Source of the DNA: Citricoccus sp. WCRC_4
GTDB taxonomy: Bacteria > Actinomycetota > Actinomycetes > Actinomycetales > Micrococcaceae
Direction: 5' to 3'
DNA: 12,657 nucleotides
Assembly: GCA_026645375.1 (NCBI GenBank)
Contig: JAPFFX010000019.1
Coordinates: 1 to 12,657, forward strand
Part shown: positions 1 through 7,173 of the stretch, one piece after another
How the letters are laid out: every line of letters starts with the position of its first letter
How positions within the stretch are numbered: the stretch's first letter is position 1
Translations under genes and position numbers: made by a program
Notes under the pieces: model-generated
The model's input: the letters and a program-made list of their open reading frames with translations, nothing else
Told to the model about the DNA's origin: nothing
Database searches by the model: none

Positions 1-24
1 CTGACCGGGACGAATCCAGGTCAG
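1..24 (-). terminator. possible terminator hairpin after tRNA-fMet
   Basis: The arms CTGACCGGGA (1-10) and TCCAGGTCAG (15-24) pair apart from one G-A mismatch (7/18), leaving a CGAA loop, read as TTCG on the minus strand. It lies 10 nt beyond the CCA end of the tRNA gene, where a terminator is expected. Any U-tract would lie outside the window, so the call is tentative. Confidence 0.4.
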
Positions 25-34
25 GGGGCCTACG

Positions 35-111
35 TGGTTGCGGGGGCAAGATTTGAACTTGCGACCTCCGGGTTATGAGCCCGGCGAGCTACCGAACTGC
101 TCCACCCCGCG
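35..111 (-). tRNA. initiator tRNA-fMet (CAT anticodon)
   Basis: The 77-nt minus-strand sequence folds as a complete tRNA: a 7-nt acceptor strand starting CGCGGGG, D-stem GAGC/GCTC, anticodon loop CTCATAA, a perfect 5-bp T-stem GCAAG/CTTGC around TTCAAAT, and an encoded CCA end. Initiator identity is supported by the unpaired C1-A72 at the acceptor end and by three consecutive G-C pairs (GGG/CCC) next to the anticodon loop, the features known to direct formylation by Fmt and P-site binding. It strongly resembles the Escherichia coli initiator tRNA. Its own promoter sits immediately upstream, so it is probably transcribed alone. An apparent plus-strand reading frame across it (from position 38) is an artefact of the tRNA complement. 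Confidence 0.97.
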
Positions 112-123
112 TCGACTTCATCG

Positions 124-152
124 ACTATACAGACCATTCAACCCGAACTCAA
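124..152 (-). promoter_or_regulatory. sigma70-type promoter of tRNA-fMet
   Basis: On the minus strand, TTGAGT (147-152) and TATAGT (124-129) are separated by exactly 17 nt. The -10 hexamer ends 12 nt before the first tRNA base, so transcription would start a few nt ahead of the mature 5' end and leave a short leader for RNase P. This is the best match to a housekeeping promoter in the window, as expected for a stable RNA gene. Confidence 0.8.
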
Positions 153-164
153 ATCGGTGTCCCA

Positions 165-182
165 CCGCCCGTTACCGGGCGG
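165..182. other. 7-bp inverted repeat upstream of the tRNA promoter
   Basis: CCGCCCG (165-171) and CGGGCGG (176-182) are perfect complements around a TTAC loop. The repeat lies 12 nt upstream of the tRNA -35 box and downstream of the main hairpin of the preceding operon. It could be a backup terminator that insulates the tRNA promoter from read-through. There is no U-rich tail, and GC-rich DNA forms such repeats by chance. Confidence 0.35.
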
Positions 183-280
183 CCACGTCAACGGCACCGG
201 GGGTTCACCGATCCCGACGCCGGCCGCTCCTCCACTCCCCGGGGCGCAGAGTGGCGGACCGTGCCGGGTCCCCGGGGAAC

Positions 281-312
281 ACTTCGGGGGCAGGTCTCCC
301 TGCCCCCGAAGT
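281..312 (-). terminator. strong hairpin terminator of the PDZ-Lon/UPF0182 operon
   Basis: A perfect 14-bp inverted repeat, ACTTCGGGGGCAGG (281-294) and CCTGCCCCCGAAGT (299-312), encloses a 4-nt loop. It begins 24 nt after the UPF0182 stop codon. No T-tract follows on either strand, which is common for actinobacterial terminators. A 10-bp palindrome TCCCCGGGGA (269-278) follows directly and may add to the structure. Confidence 0.8.
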
Positions 313-336
313 CGGAGAACGCGCCGGCGGCCGCGG

Positions 337-3300
337 TCAGCCCTCGGTGCCGGTGCCCTCCGTGGCACCGTCGGTGGGCTGCCCGGCACCCTCGGCAGGC
401 GCCTCGCCACCCGGGGCCTCGTCCGGGGCGGCACCGCGGATCTCGTCGTCCGCCTGGGTCGCCCGCGTCAGCGCGTCGTTGAGGCGATCCTGTGCCTCGC
501 CGTACGCTGCCCAGTCCCCCGAGGCCAGGGCCTCCTCGGACGCCTGGATCGCCTCATTGGCGTCCGTCAGGGCCTGGCTGAGCTTCTCCTGTGCGCTCTG
601 GTTCTCCGGTACCTGCGGCTGGGAACCCGGTTCCGCGGCGGGGTCCTGTCCGTCGGCCGTGGAGGCCCCGGAGTCCCCCTCGAACACCTGGTCCAGGGCC
701 TCCTCCAGGGTGTTGGCGAAGCCCACCTCCTCACCGAAGGCGACCAGCACCTTGCGCAGCGTGGGATAGGAGGTCGGGCCGGTCGACTGGATGTAGACCG
801 GCTGGACGTAGAGGATGCCCTCGGCCACGGGCAGGGTGATCAGGTTGCCGTTGATGACCTCGGAGGCACCCTGGCGCAGCAGGTTCAGTTCCTGCGAGAC
901 CTGGGCGTTGGAGTCGAAGTTCGCCTGGGCCTGGCCCGGGCCCGGGATGGCAGTCTGGCGCGGCAGCTCGAGCAGCTGCAGGTGCCCGTAGCCCTCGGCC
1001 TTCTCGCCGTCCGTGCCGGTGCCGGCGTCACCGTTGGCGGCCAGGAACCCGTACAGCACGTTGCGCTGCTGGGCGCCCTGGGTGATCTGCGGGATGAAGT
1101 TGCTGGTCAGGGAGAACGCCGGTTCGTCCTTGCCCGGCATCCGCAGGGTCATGTAGTAGGGCGGCTGCTTCACCGTCGGGTCGTCCTGGGTCGGATCGGC
1201 CGGGACGGACCAGGCGTCGTTGTTCTGGTAGAAGTCCACCGGGTTGGTCACGTGGTACCGGCCCAGGAGCTCGCGCTGGACCTTGAACATGTCCTCCGGG
1301 TAGCGGACGTGGTCCATGAGGTTCGCGCTCATCTCCGAGTACGGCTGCAGGGAGGTCGGGTAGACCTTCTGCCAGGCCTGCAGCAGCGGATCCTCCTCGT
1401 CCCAGGCATACAGGGTGACGGAGCCGTCGTAGGCGTCCACGGTGGCCTTCACCGAGTTGCGGATGTAGTTCACCCGGCCGGTGAGGTTGGTCGCGGCGTC
1501 GGTGTTGAGGGCGTCCCGGGTCGCCGAGTCCAGTTGCTGCGCGGTGGAGTACGGGAAGGAGTCCGAGGTGGTGTAGCCCTCCACGATCCACTGCACGCGC
1601 CCGTCCACGATCGCCGGGTAGGCGTTGGAGTCGACGGTCAGGTAGGGGGCGACCTTCTCGATCCGCTCGACCGGGTCACGGTCGTAGAGGATCTGCGAGT
1701 CGGAGTTCACGTCAGAGGACAGCAGGATCTCCGTGGAGCCGAACTTGATGGCGTAGACCAGCTGGTTGAAGAAGCCACCCACGGACGGCCCGCCGTCACC
1801 GGTGAAGCTGTAGCTGGTGTCCTGCTCACTGCTGGCGTCCTGCGGCCGGTCACGCTCACGCGCCGGGGCGTCGTCGGCGGCTCCGACGATCGAGTAGCTC
1901 GGCGAGTTCGTGCCGAAGTAGATGCGCGGCTCGTAACTCGTGTCGTCGCCCAGCACGCCCTGGGTGGGGATGCCGGAGAGCAGGAAGGACGGACGGCCGC
2001 CCGCGGCGACCTCGGAGGCATCCGCGGCGACCACGCCGTACCCGTGGGTGTAGATGATGTGCTGGTTCACCCACGAGGACGTCGGGTCCACGTTGACGTC
2101 GCGCACCGAGATGATGGTGTCCTGCTTCTCGCCCTCGACCTCGTAGCGGTCCACGTGCAGGGTGTCCGGGAAGTAGTAGTACGGCCGGAACTGCTGCAGC
2201 TGGCCGAACGTCCGCGAGAGCAGGTTCGGGTCCATCAGGCGGACGTTCTCCGTGTTCTCGGCCTCACCCTCGAGGCTGCCCGCCTGGGCATCGGTGGAGC
2301 CGGCATACTGCGTGGCCTCCACCGCCGACAGCCCGTAGGCCTCACGCGTGTGCTCGATGTTCCGGGCGATGTAGTCCTGCTCGAGGGTCTCCTCGGAGGG
2401 CTTGACCTGGTACTCCTGGATGAGGAACGGGTAGGCGGCGCCGGCCACGATGGCCGCGACCACCAGCACCGCGGTGCCGACCAGGGAGATCCGCCACCGG
2501 CCGGAGAAGGCGGTGACGACGAAGAGGACGGCCACCAGCAGGGCGGCCACGGCCAGGATCGTGGAGGTCGGGATCACGGCGTTGACGTCCGTGTACATGG
2601 CACCCGCCCAGGTGCCGTCCTGCGACTGCAGGGTCCGGTAGCGGTTGAGCCAGTAGTTCGCGGCCTGCAGCAGCAGGAACAGCGCGGCGAAGACGGCGAT
2701 GTGCACGCGGGCCGGGCGCTCGATGACGACCCCGCCCTGCTCCTTCACCCGGACGCTGCCGTAGAGGTAGTGCACCAGCAGCCCGGCGATGCCGGCGATC
2801 AGCACCACCGAGATCAGGTAGCCGACCACCAGGCCGAGGAACGGCAGCGTGGCCATGTAGAAGCTGTAGTTCAGCCCGAACTCGGGATCCGTGACCGCTT
2901 CCCCGGGCGCCCCGGCGTAGGGCACCTGGTTGAAGAACAGCAGCACGTCCTGCCAGGCGTTCATCGCGGCAGACCCGGCGAAGAAGCCGATCACCACGGG
3001 GATGCCGATGAAGACCAGGCGCCGCATCGGCTCCAACTGCCGCTGGTACTGGGCCAGGCTGTCCCGGGTCTGGGTGTGCAGGTTCTGCGGCCGCTTGCGC
3101 CAGGCCAGCCACATGGACAGCCAGACGGCGGCGCCCATGATGACACCGCCGATCAGGAACAGGGCCGCCCGAGTCCAGATCTCCGTCCAGAAGACCTCGG
3201 AGTACCCGATCTGGTTGTACCAGAGGACATCCGCGTAGATGCCGGCGAAGAACATGAACAGCACCGCCAGCGCGGCGACCACCACGATCGTGAGCACCAA

Positions 3301-3519
3301 CGCCGAGGGACGCCGTGGCCCGGCGGGCCGCCCGCCGGAACCGGAGGAGCCGGCGTCGTTGCCGCCGCCGGGCTCACCGGGACGGCCGGGGCCACCCGGT
3401 CTCCCCGGGCCGGACGGCCCGCCGCCGAACAGTCCACCGGGACCGCCCGGGCCGCGGTCGCCACCGCGTCCATCGTCAGGTCCCCCGAAGAGACCGCCAA
3501 ACCCTTGTCCGAAACTCAC
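337..3519 (-). CDS. UPF0182 family integral membrane protein
   Basis: This 1,060-residue protein matches the UPF0182 (COG1615) family of large actinobacterial membrane proteins of unknown function. The Mycobacterium tuberculosis counterpart is Rv3193c, by recollection. Residues 1-65 are Gly/Pro-rich with collagen-like spacing. About seven hydrophobic segments follow, near 72-93, 117-139, 168-186, 221-253, 272-290, 318-337 and 344-366. A long, probably extracytoplasmic region fills the rest, ending in an Ala/Glu-rich helical segment (motif SGDWAAYGEAQDRLNDAL) and an acidic Gly/Thr tail. The GTG start is preceded by AAGGG four nt upstream; no other start fits better. It lies 66 nt downstream of the PDZ-Lon protease gene, so the two are probably co-transcribed and end at the 281-312 hairpin. 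Family assignment is firm; biochemical function is unknown. Confidence 0.95.
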   Translation of the reverse strand: MSFGQGFGGLFGGPDDGRGGDRGPGGPGGLFGGGPSGPGRPGGPGRPGEPGGGNDAGSSGSGGRPAGPRRPSALVLTIVVVAALAVLFMFFAGIYADVLWYNQIGYSEVFWTEIWTRAALFLIGGVIMGAAVWLSMWLAWRKRPQNLHTQTRDSLAQYQRQLEPMRRLVFIGIPVVIGFFAGSAAMNAWQDVLLFFNQVPYAGAPGEAVTDPEFGLNYSFYMATLPFLGLVVGYLISVVLIAGIAGLLVHYLYGSVRVKEQGGVVIERPARVHIAVFAALFLLLQAANYWLNRYRTLQSQDGTWAGAMYTDVNAVIPTSTILAVAALLVAVLFVVTAFSGRWRISLVGTAVLVVAAIVAGAAYPFLIQEYQVKPSEETLEQDYIARNIEHTREAYGLSAVEATQYAGSTDAQAGSLEGEAENTENVRLMDPNLLSRTFGQLQQFRPYYYFPDTLHVDRYEVEGEKQDTIISVRDVNVDPTSSWVNQHIIYTHGYGVVAADASEVAAGGRPSFLLSGIPTQGVLGDDTSYEPRIYFGTNSPSYSIVGAADDAPARERDRPQDASSEQDTSYSFTGDGGPSVGGFFNQLVYAIKFGSTEILLSSDVNSDSQILYDRDPVERIEKVAPYLTVDSNAYPAIVDGRVQWIVEGYTTSDSFPYSTAQQLDSATRDALNTDAATNLTGRVNYIRNSVKATVDAYDGSVTLYAWDEEDPLLQAWQKVYPTSLQPYSEMSANLMDHVRYPEDMFKVQRELLGRYHVTNPVDFYQNNDAWSVPADPTQDDPTVKQPPYYMTLRMPGKDEPAFSLTSNFIPQITQGAQQRNVLYGFLAANGDAGTGTDGEKAEGYGHLQLLELPRQTAIPGPGQAQANFDSNAQVSQELNLLRQGASEVINGNLITLPVAEGILYVQPVYIQSTGPTSYPTLRKVLVAFGEEVGFANTLEEALDQVFEGDSGASTADGQDPAAEPGSQPQVPENQSAQEKLSQALTDANEAIQASEEALASGDWAAYGEAQDRLNDALTRATQADDEIRGAAPDEAPGGEAPAEGAGQPTDGATEGTGTEG

Positions 3520-3534
3520 GTGCCCTTACCCCTC

Positions 3535-3550
3535 TGCGCCGACCGGCGCA
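3535..3550. other. hairpin in the gap before the UPF0182 gene
   Basis: TGCGCCG (3535-3541) and CGGCGCA (3544-3550) form a near-perfect palindrome. On the minus strand it ends right before the purine-rich ribosome-binding stretch of the UPF0182 gene. It could tune translation or stabilise a processed mRNA end between the two genes. Function is inferred only from position. Confidence 0.35.
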
Positions 3551-3585
3551 CTTCGTGTCCAGTTGTCCAAGTCCTCATCCGCGCC

Positions 3586-4722
3586 TCATCCGCAGGCCGG
3601 GGCCCGCGGTGCCTGCCCCCTGCCGAGGGCCTCCACGGCGGACCGGGCCTCGTCCAGGGTGCCCACCGCGTACACGTCGATGCCCTCGGGGACCCGTCCG
3701 GCCAGCACCTCGCAATTGCCGGCCGGGGCGAGGAAGTGCTCGGCGCCGGCCTCGCGGGCCCCGGCCACCTTCTGCACGATGCCGCCGATCTCCCCCACGG
3801 TGCCGTCGGGGTCGATGGTGCCGGTGCCGGCGATGTGCCGGCCTCCGGTCATCGCTCCCGGGGTCATCTCGTCGATGATCCCCAGGGCGAACATCATCCC
3901 GGCGCTCGGGCCGCCGACGTCCTCCAGGGAGATCGTCACGTCCACCGGGAACTCGAAGTCGGAGTCCAGGTAGACGCCCAGCAGCCAGCTGCCGTCCGGT
4001 CCCGGGTACACCGGGGCCTGGACGGTGCTCCCGGCCCCGTCCCGGACGATCCCCAGGTCGACGGTGTGCCCGTCGGACCGGTTGAGCTGGTCCTTCAGTC
4101 CCTCGAGCCCGGTCACCTCGACGCCGCCGGCGGAGACGAGCTGGTCCCCGGCCCGCAGCACCCCGGTCGCCTGGGACTCCGGGGCGAAGTCCGCCACGAA
4201 CAGTTGCTGCCGGTAGTCGATCCCCAGGTTCTCGAGCGCGGCGGCCACGGCCCAGTTCTGCGAGGTGGTCATCGCCAGGTCGTTCTCCTCGGTGACCTCC
4301 TCGGACGTGGTGCCGGAGGGGTAGACGAGTTCGCTGGGGATCAGCGTCTGCGTGGGGTCGGCCCAGCTGCCGACCACGTCCAGGAAGGTGGTCCACCCGG
4401 TCGGTGGCCCGGACACGTAGACGGTGGTCAGGTCCAGGGCGCCGTCGGTGGGATAGGTCCGGGCGCCGTCCACGGTGATCACGGGCGAGCCGTCGTGCTC
4501 ACCGATGGTGTTGAAGGTGGGGCCGGGCGACTCGACGATGTAGGGCGTGGGCAGGGCCAGCGCGGTGAGGGTCAGGATCCCGGCCACTCCCCCGGAGGCG
4601 GCGGTCAGCCGGCGACGTCGGCGCGAGACCCGGGAGCGTCGTGCGGCCTGGGCGAAGGAGACCGGGGCGCCGGATCCGGGCGCGGCCGACGGCGTCGTCG
4701 GCGGGTGTCCGTTCTCTCGCAC
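3586..4722 (-). CDS. membrane-anchored PDZ domain-Lon (S16) serine protease, YlbL-type
   Basis: With the start chosen here the protein has 378 residues. A basic cytoplasmic tail (RRRRR at 34-38) precedes one membrane helix at about 40-60, then an extracytoplasmic region, a PDZ domain near 175-235, and a Lon-type S16 protease domain from about 255. The catalytic Ser-Lys dyad is visible as S273 in GGPSAG and K318 in IVQKVAG, spaced as in Lon. Lon's AAA+ ATPase part is absent. The Bacillus subtilis relative YlbL helps degrade a cell-division checkpoint protein; the substrate here is unknown. The GTG at 4722 was preferred over one at 4827 because AGGTG (4730-4734) lies 7 nt upstream and the extra residues are low-complexity. 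It heads a probable operon with the UPF0182 gene. Confidence 0.92.
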   Translation of the reverse strand: MRENGHPPTTPSAAPGSGAPVSFAQAARRSRVSRRRRRLTAASGGVAGILTLTALALPTPYIVESPGPTFNTIGEHDGSPVITVDGARTYPTDGALDLTTVYVSGPPTGWTTFLDVVGSWADPTQTLIPSELVYPSGTTSEEVTEENDLAMTTSQNWAVAAALENLGIDYRQQLFVADFAPESQATGVLRAGDQLVSAGGVEVTGLEGLKDQLNRSDGHTVDLGIVRDGAGSTVQAPVYPGPDGSWLLGVYLDSDFEFPVDVTISLEDVGGPSAGMMFALGIIDEMTPGAMTGGRHIAGTGTIDPDGTVGEIGGIVQKVAGAREAGAEHFLAPAGNCEVLAGRVPEGIDVYAVGTLDEARSAVEALGRGQAPRAPACG

Positions 4723-4729
4723 GTCAGGG

Positions 4730-4734
4730 CACCT
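4730..4734 (-). promoter_or_regulatory. ribosome-binding site fixing the PDZ-Lon start
   Basis: The minus strand reads AGGTG with 7 nt before GTG at 4722. This supports the shorter 378-residue protein over the upstream in-frame GTG at 4827, which has no such site and lies only 3 nt from a -10-like hexamer. Confidence 0.6.
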
Positions 4735-4768
4735 GTCTTCATGGGCTACTGCACCGGATGGCGGCGTC

Positions 4769-4814
4769 CACCGTCCGGGTGGCAGGGGCGGTCCTCCCGG
4801 ACGGTGCCGGGAGG
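4769..4814 (-). promoter_or_regulatory. overlapping, mutually exclusive hairpins in the PDZ-Lon 5' leader
   Basis: Two perfect inverted repeats share sequence. CACCGTCCGGG (4769-4779) pairs with CCCGGACGGTG (4796-4806), 11 bp with a 16-nt loop. CCTCCCGG (4793-4800) pairs with CCGGGAGG (4807-4814), 8 bp with a 6-nt loop. Positions 4796-4800 are used by both and 4801-4806 form the loop of the second, so they cannot form together. Both would lie in the untranslated leader if transcription starts near 4824. Confidence 0.4.
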
Positions 4815-4830
4815 CTCTGGTCTGCACTTC

Positions 4831-4836
4831 ATTCTA
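4831..4836 (-). promoter_or_regulatory. candidate -10 element for the PDZ-Lon operon
   Basis: The minus strand reads TAGAAT, matching five of six bases of TATAAT. No convincing -35 hexamer lies 16-18 nt upstream. Transcription would begin near 4824, giving a leader of about 100 nt. Confidence 0.4.
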
Positions 4837-4887
4837 GGGGGTGCGGCCCGTCGGCTGTGCGCCCACAGTGAACCGGTGCTTGCGCTG

Positions 4888-4916
4888 CGGACACGGGCCT
4901 TTGGCGCGGATACTCT
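4888..4916 (+). promoter_or_regulatory. candidate promoter of the DUF2342 gene, possibly leaderless
   Basis: CGGACA (4888-4893) and TACTCT (4911-4916) are 17 nt apart. The -10-like hexamer ends 7 nt before the ATG at 4924, so the transcript could start at or next to the start codon. This would explain the weak Shine-Dalgarno sequence. The match to consensus is partial. Confidence 0.4.
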
Positions 4917-4923
4917 GGTGGCC

Positions 4924-6414
4924 ATGACGAATCCCCCCAACGGCCCCGGTTCCTCTGACGGAGACGACCCGCTGTCCGAGATGCTCCGCCGGATGTTCGG
5001 CGGCGACGGACCGGACCCCGAGGAGCTGCGCCGCGCCCTCGGCGGGATGGGTGGCGGTCCGGGCGCCGGCCCGGGCGGCATGCCCGGTGGGCTGCCCTTC
5101 GACCCCTCGCAGCTCGACCCGGCCATGATGGGCCAGATGATGCAGCAGTTCCAGGCCATGATGCAGTCCTCCCCCGAGGACGGCCCGGTGAACTGGACCC
5201 TCGCCCGCCAGTCGGCCCGCCAGGCCGCTGCCGGCCAGGACCCCACCGTGGGTACCTTCGCCCGGCGGGAGATCGACGAGGCGCTGCGCCTGGCCGAGCT
5301 CTGGCTGGACGGCACCACCGACATCGAGTCGACCGGCCTGCTGGGCAAGGCCTGGTCCCGTGCCGAGTGGGTGGAGGCCTCCATGGACACGTGGCGCCGA
5401 CTGACCGAGCCCGTGGCCGTGTCCATGTCCGAGGCGATGACCCGGGTGATGAACGAACAGCTCCCGGGCCAGGTGCCGGAGGAGATGCAGGGCATGCTGG
5501 GCGGCCTGCAGCCGATGCTCAAGAACCTCGGCGGCACCATGTTCGGCCTGCAGCTCGGCCAGGCCGTCGGGGCGCTGGCCCAGGAGGTCCTCTCCGGCAC
5601 CGATTCCGGCTTCCCCGTGGCGGGCCACCAGCTGGCCATGGTGCCGGTCAACATCGAGGAGTTCGGTGACGGCCTGCAGGTCCCGGACGACCAGATCCGG
5701 ATCTACCTCGCCCTGCGTGAGGTCGCCCGGATGCGCCTCTTCGTCCACTCCCCGTGGCTCGAGCGGGACCTGTACGCGGCCATCGAGCAGTACGCGGCCG
5801 GGGTCCACATCGACATGTCCCGGATCGAGGAGGCCGCGCGGTCGATCGACCCGACGGACCCGGAGTCCATGCAGGCGGCGTTCTCGGGGATGTCCTTCAT
5901 CCCCGAGCCCACCGGCCCCCAGAAGGCGGCCCTGGACCGGCTGGAGACGACCCTGGCGCTCATCGAGGGCTGGGTGGACGTGGTCGTCACCGAGGCGGCC
6001 GCCCCGCTGGACGCGGCGAATGCGCTGCGGGAGACGATCAACCGTCGCAGGGCCACCGGCGGACCCGCCGAGCACGCCTTCGGAGCACTGGTCGGCCTGG
6101 ACCTGCGCCCGCGCCGCCTGCGGGAGGCGGCCACCCTGTGGGAGACCATCGGGGCCGAGAAGGGCCGGGCGTACCGGGACGACATCTGGCGTCACCCCGA
6201 ACTGCAGCCCACCGGCGAGGACCTCGACGACCCGACCGGTTACGTTGCCCGGCGCGAGAAGCGGGAACAGGCGGCGGCCGGTCTCGACGACGATCTGCGC
6301 AAGCTGCTCGAGGGCGGATACGACGACGGCGGCCGCAGTGGCCAGGACCGCGGCGAGGACACCGGCGATCCGGACGATTCCGGCCCGTCCGGGGACCGCC
6401 CCTCGGCGGACTAG
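4924..6414 (+). CDS. DUF2342 family zincin-like protein (predicted hydrolase), HExxH not seen
   Basis: This 496-residue protein resembles the actinobacterial DUF2342 (Zincin_2) family; the neighbouring mycobacterial homologue is Rv3195, by recollection. The first 85 residues are Gly/Met/Pro-rich. A helical core follows from about residue 90 to 435, then an acidic Asp/Gly/Ser tail. Family members are often labelled zinc-dependent metalloproteases. The segment where a HExxH would be expected reads LREVARMRLF (264-273), lacking both histidines, and a second conserved helix reads IEGWVDVVV (347-355). Catalysis is therefore doubtful and the protein may be a structural or pseudo-enzyme member. The ATG at 4924 follows the 201-nt divergent region; a reading frame open from position 157 in the same frame is spurious antisense. 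Its stop overlaps that of the convergent downstream gene. Confidence 0.9.
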   Translation: MTNPPNGPGSSDGDDPLSEMLRRMFGGDGPDPEELRRALGGMGGGPGAGPGGMPGGLPFDPSQLDPAMMGQMMQQFQAMMQSSPEDGPVNWTLARQSARQAAAGQDPTVGTFARREIDEALRLAELWLDGTTDIESTGLLGKAWSRAEWVEASMDTWRRLTEPVAVSMSEAMTRVMNEQLPGQVPEEMQGMLGGLQPMLKNLGGTMFGLQLGQAVGALAQEVLSGTDSGFPVAGHQLAMVPVNIEEFGDGLQVPDDQIRIYLALREVARMRLFVHSPWLERDLYAAIEQYAAGVHIDMSRIEEAARSIDPTDPESMQAAFSGMSFIPEPTGPQKAALDRLETTLALIEGWVDVVVTEAAAPLDAANALRETINRRRATGGPAEHAFGALVGLDLRPRRLREAATLWETIGAEKGRAYRDDIWRHPELQPTGEDLDDPTGYVARREKREQAAAGLDDDLRKLLEGGYDDGGRSGQDRGEDTGDPDDSGPSGDRPSAD

Positions 6415-7037
6415 CCCCCTGCCGTGTCCTCGTCCGGGCTGTCCGGCTCACCGTCCGCGGCGGAGAGGCCCCGGCCGGTCGCGAAACTGACCCCGGACAG
6501 GAAGGCCATGGCCTCGCGCTGCCGCGGGTAGCGGTCCGCCAGGGCGTGGAACGCCGCCGTGTGGTTGGCGTGCTCCAGGTGTGCCAGCTCGTGGATGATC
6601 ACCCCGTCCAGGACCCAGCCGGGCATGTCCGCCAGCTCCGAGGACAGCCGGATCCGGCCGGTGCTGGGCGTGCACGATCCCCAGCGCCGCTGCTGCCGCG
6701 CGGACCAGACGACCTCCCGCGGGTCGACCCGCCCCTCCAGATACCGCCGGGCCAGCGCCCGGGCGCGGGCCAGGAGCTCCGCGTCCGAGGTCGGTCCCTC
6801 CGGCTGGCGCGCCGCCACCTTGCGGATCATCTTCCGTGCCCACTCGTGCTCCTCCTCGGAGGCCAGTCCCATGGGCACGGACACCTGCAGCCGCCCGTCC
6901 CGCCAGGACGCCGAGATGGTCCGGGTGCGCCGGGCCGAGCGCACCAGGCGCACCGGGGTGCCGTCCACCTCCAGGTCCAGGGTCTGGCGGGTGGGCCGGG
7001 CGGTGCCGGCGGGGCGTCGTCCGCGCATCGAGGTCAT
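6411..7037 (-). CDS. YgjP/DUF45-type zinc metallopeptidase (M48-like)
   Basis: This 208-residue protein carries the YgjP-like metallopeptidase domain (DUF45). The zinc site is clear: H149, E150 and H153 in HELAH and H159 in NHTAAFHAL, giving the HExxHxxxxxH pattern shared with SprT/Wss1-like gluzincins. The family motif RRWGSC (118-123) precedes it. There is no signal peptide or membrane helix, so it is probably cytoplasmic. The substrate is unknown. ATG at 7037 is preferred because a -10-like CAGAAT lies 6 nt upstream, consistent with a leaderless mRNA; ATG at 7028 would shorten it by three residues. It is divergent from the ThiF-like gene (136-nt gap) and convergent with the DUF2342 gene, sharing CTAG at 6411-6414 for both stops. 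Confidence 0.9.
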   Translation of the reverse strand: MTSMRGRRPAGTARPTRQTLDLEVDGTPVRLVRSARRTRTISASWRDGRLQVSVPMGLASEEEHEWARKMIRKVAARQPEGPTSDAELLARARALARRYLEGRVDPREVVWSARQQRRWGSCTPSTGRIRLSSELADMPGWVLDGVIIHELAHLEHANHTAAFHALADRYPRQREAMAFLSGVSFATGRGLSAADGEPDSPDEDTAGG

Positions 7038-7043
7038 GGGTCC

Positions 7044-7049
7044 ATTCTG
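7044..7049 (-). promoter_or_regulatory. -10-like element of the YgjP-type gene, likely leaderless
   Basis: The minus strand reads CAGAAT, ending 6 nt before the ATG at 7037. Transcription would start at about the A of ATG. No clear Shine-Dalgarno lies upstream. The -35 region is not recognisable. Confidence 0.4.
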
Positions 7050-7089
7050 CCGCCGGGCACCGGGCGGCCCCGGGACCGACGGGGCGGGT

Positions 7090-7098
7090 TGTGGATAA
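7090..7098 (-). promoter_or_regulatory. perfect DnaA-box-like nonamer in a divergent promoter region
   Basis: The minus strand reads TTATCCACA, identical to the classical DnaA box. It lies 52 nt upstream of the YgjP-type gene and 75 nt upstream of the ThiF-like gene. It is isolated, with no AT-rich unwinding region or box cluster, so it is not an origin. A regulatory DnaA site is possible. Confidence 0.45.
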
Positions 7099-7173
7099 CC
7101 CCGCAGGGGTCGGCCGCTGTGGTGTCACGATGGTCGGACGCCCGCAGCACCGCCTGGAAACCCGAGGAGTCCC

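Noticed and set aside
38..769. Plus-strand frame beginning MRGQDLNLRPPGYEPG
   Set aside because: It starts inside the complement of the tRNA gene, a well-known annotation artefact, and continues antisense to the UPF0182 gene.
3573..3594. Tandem copies of CCTCATCCGCG over the PDZ-Lon stop codon
   Set aside because: Only two short copies; no repeat array. Probably a chance duplication in GC-rich DNA.
4723..4827. Upstream N-terminal extension of the PDZ-Lon protein from GTG at 4827
   Set aside because: The start lies 3 nt from a -10-like element, has no ribosome-binding site, and encodes low-complexity residues overlapping the leader hairpins.
157..6414. Plus-strand open frame of 2,085 codons spanning the UPF0182, PDZ-Lon and DUF2342 regions
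   Set aside because: Only the part from 4924 is a real gene. The rest is antisense to two well-recognised minus-strand genes and stays open because of third-position GC bias; its translation is low-complexity Gly/Val/Arg/His.
7090..7098. Origin of replication
   Set aside because: A single DnaA box without a cluster, AT-rich region or neighbouring dnaA/dnaN genes does not make an origin.
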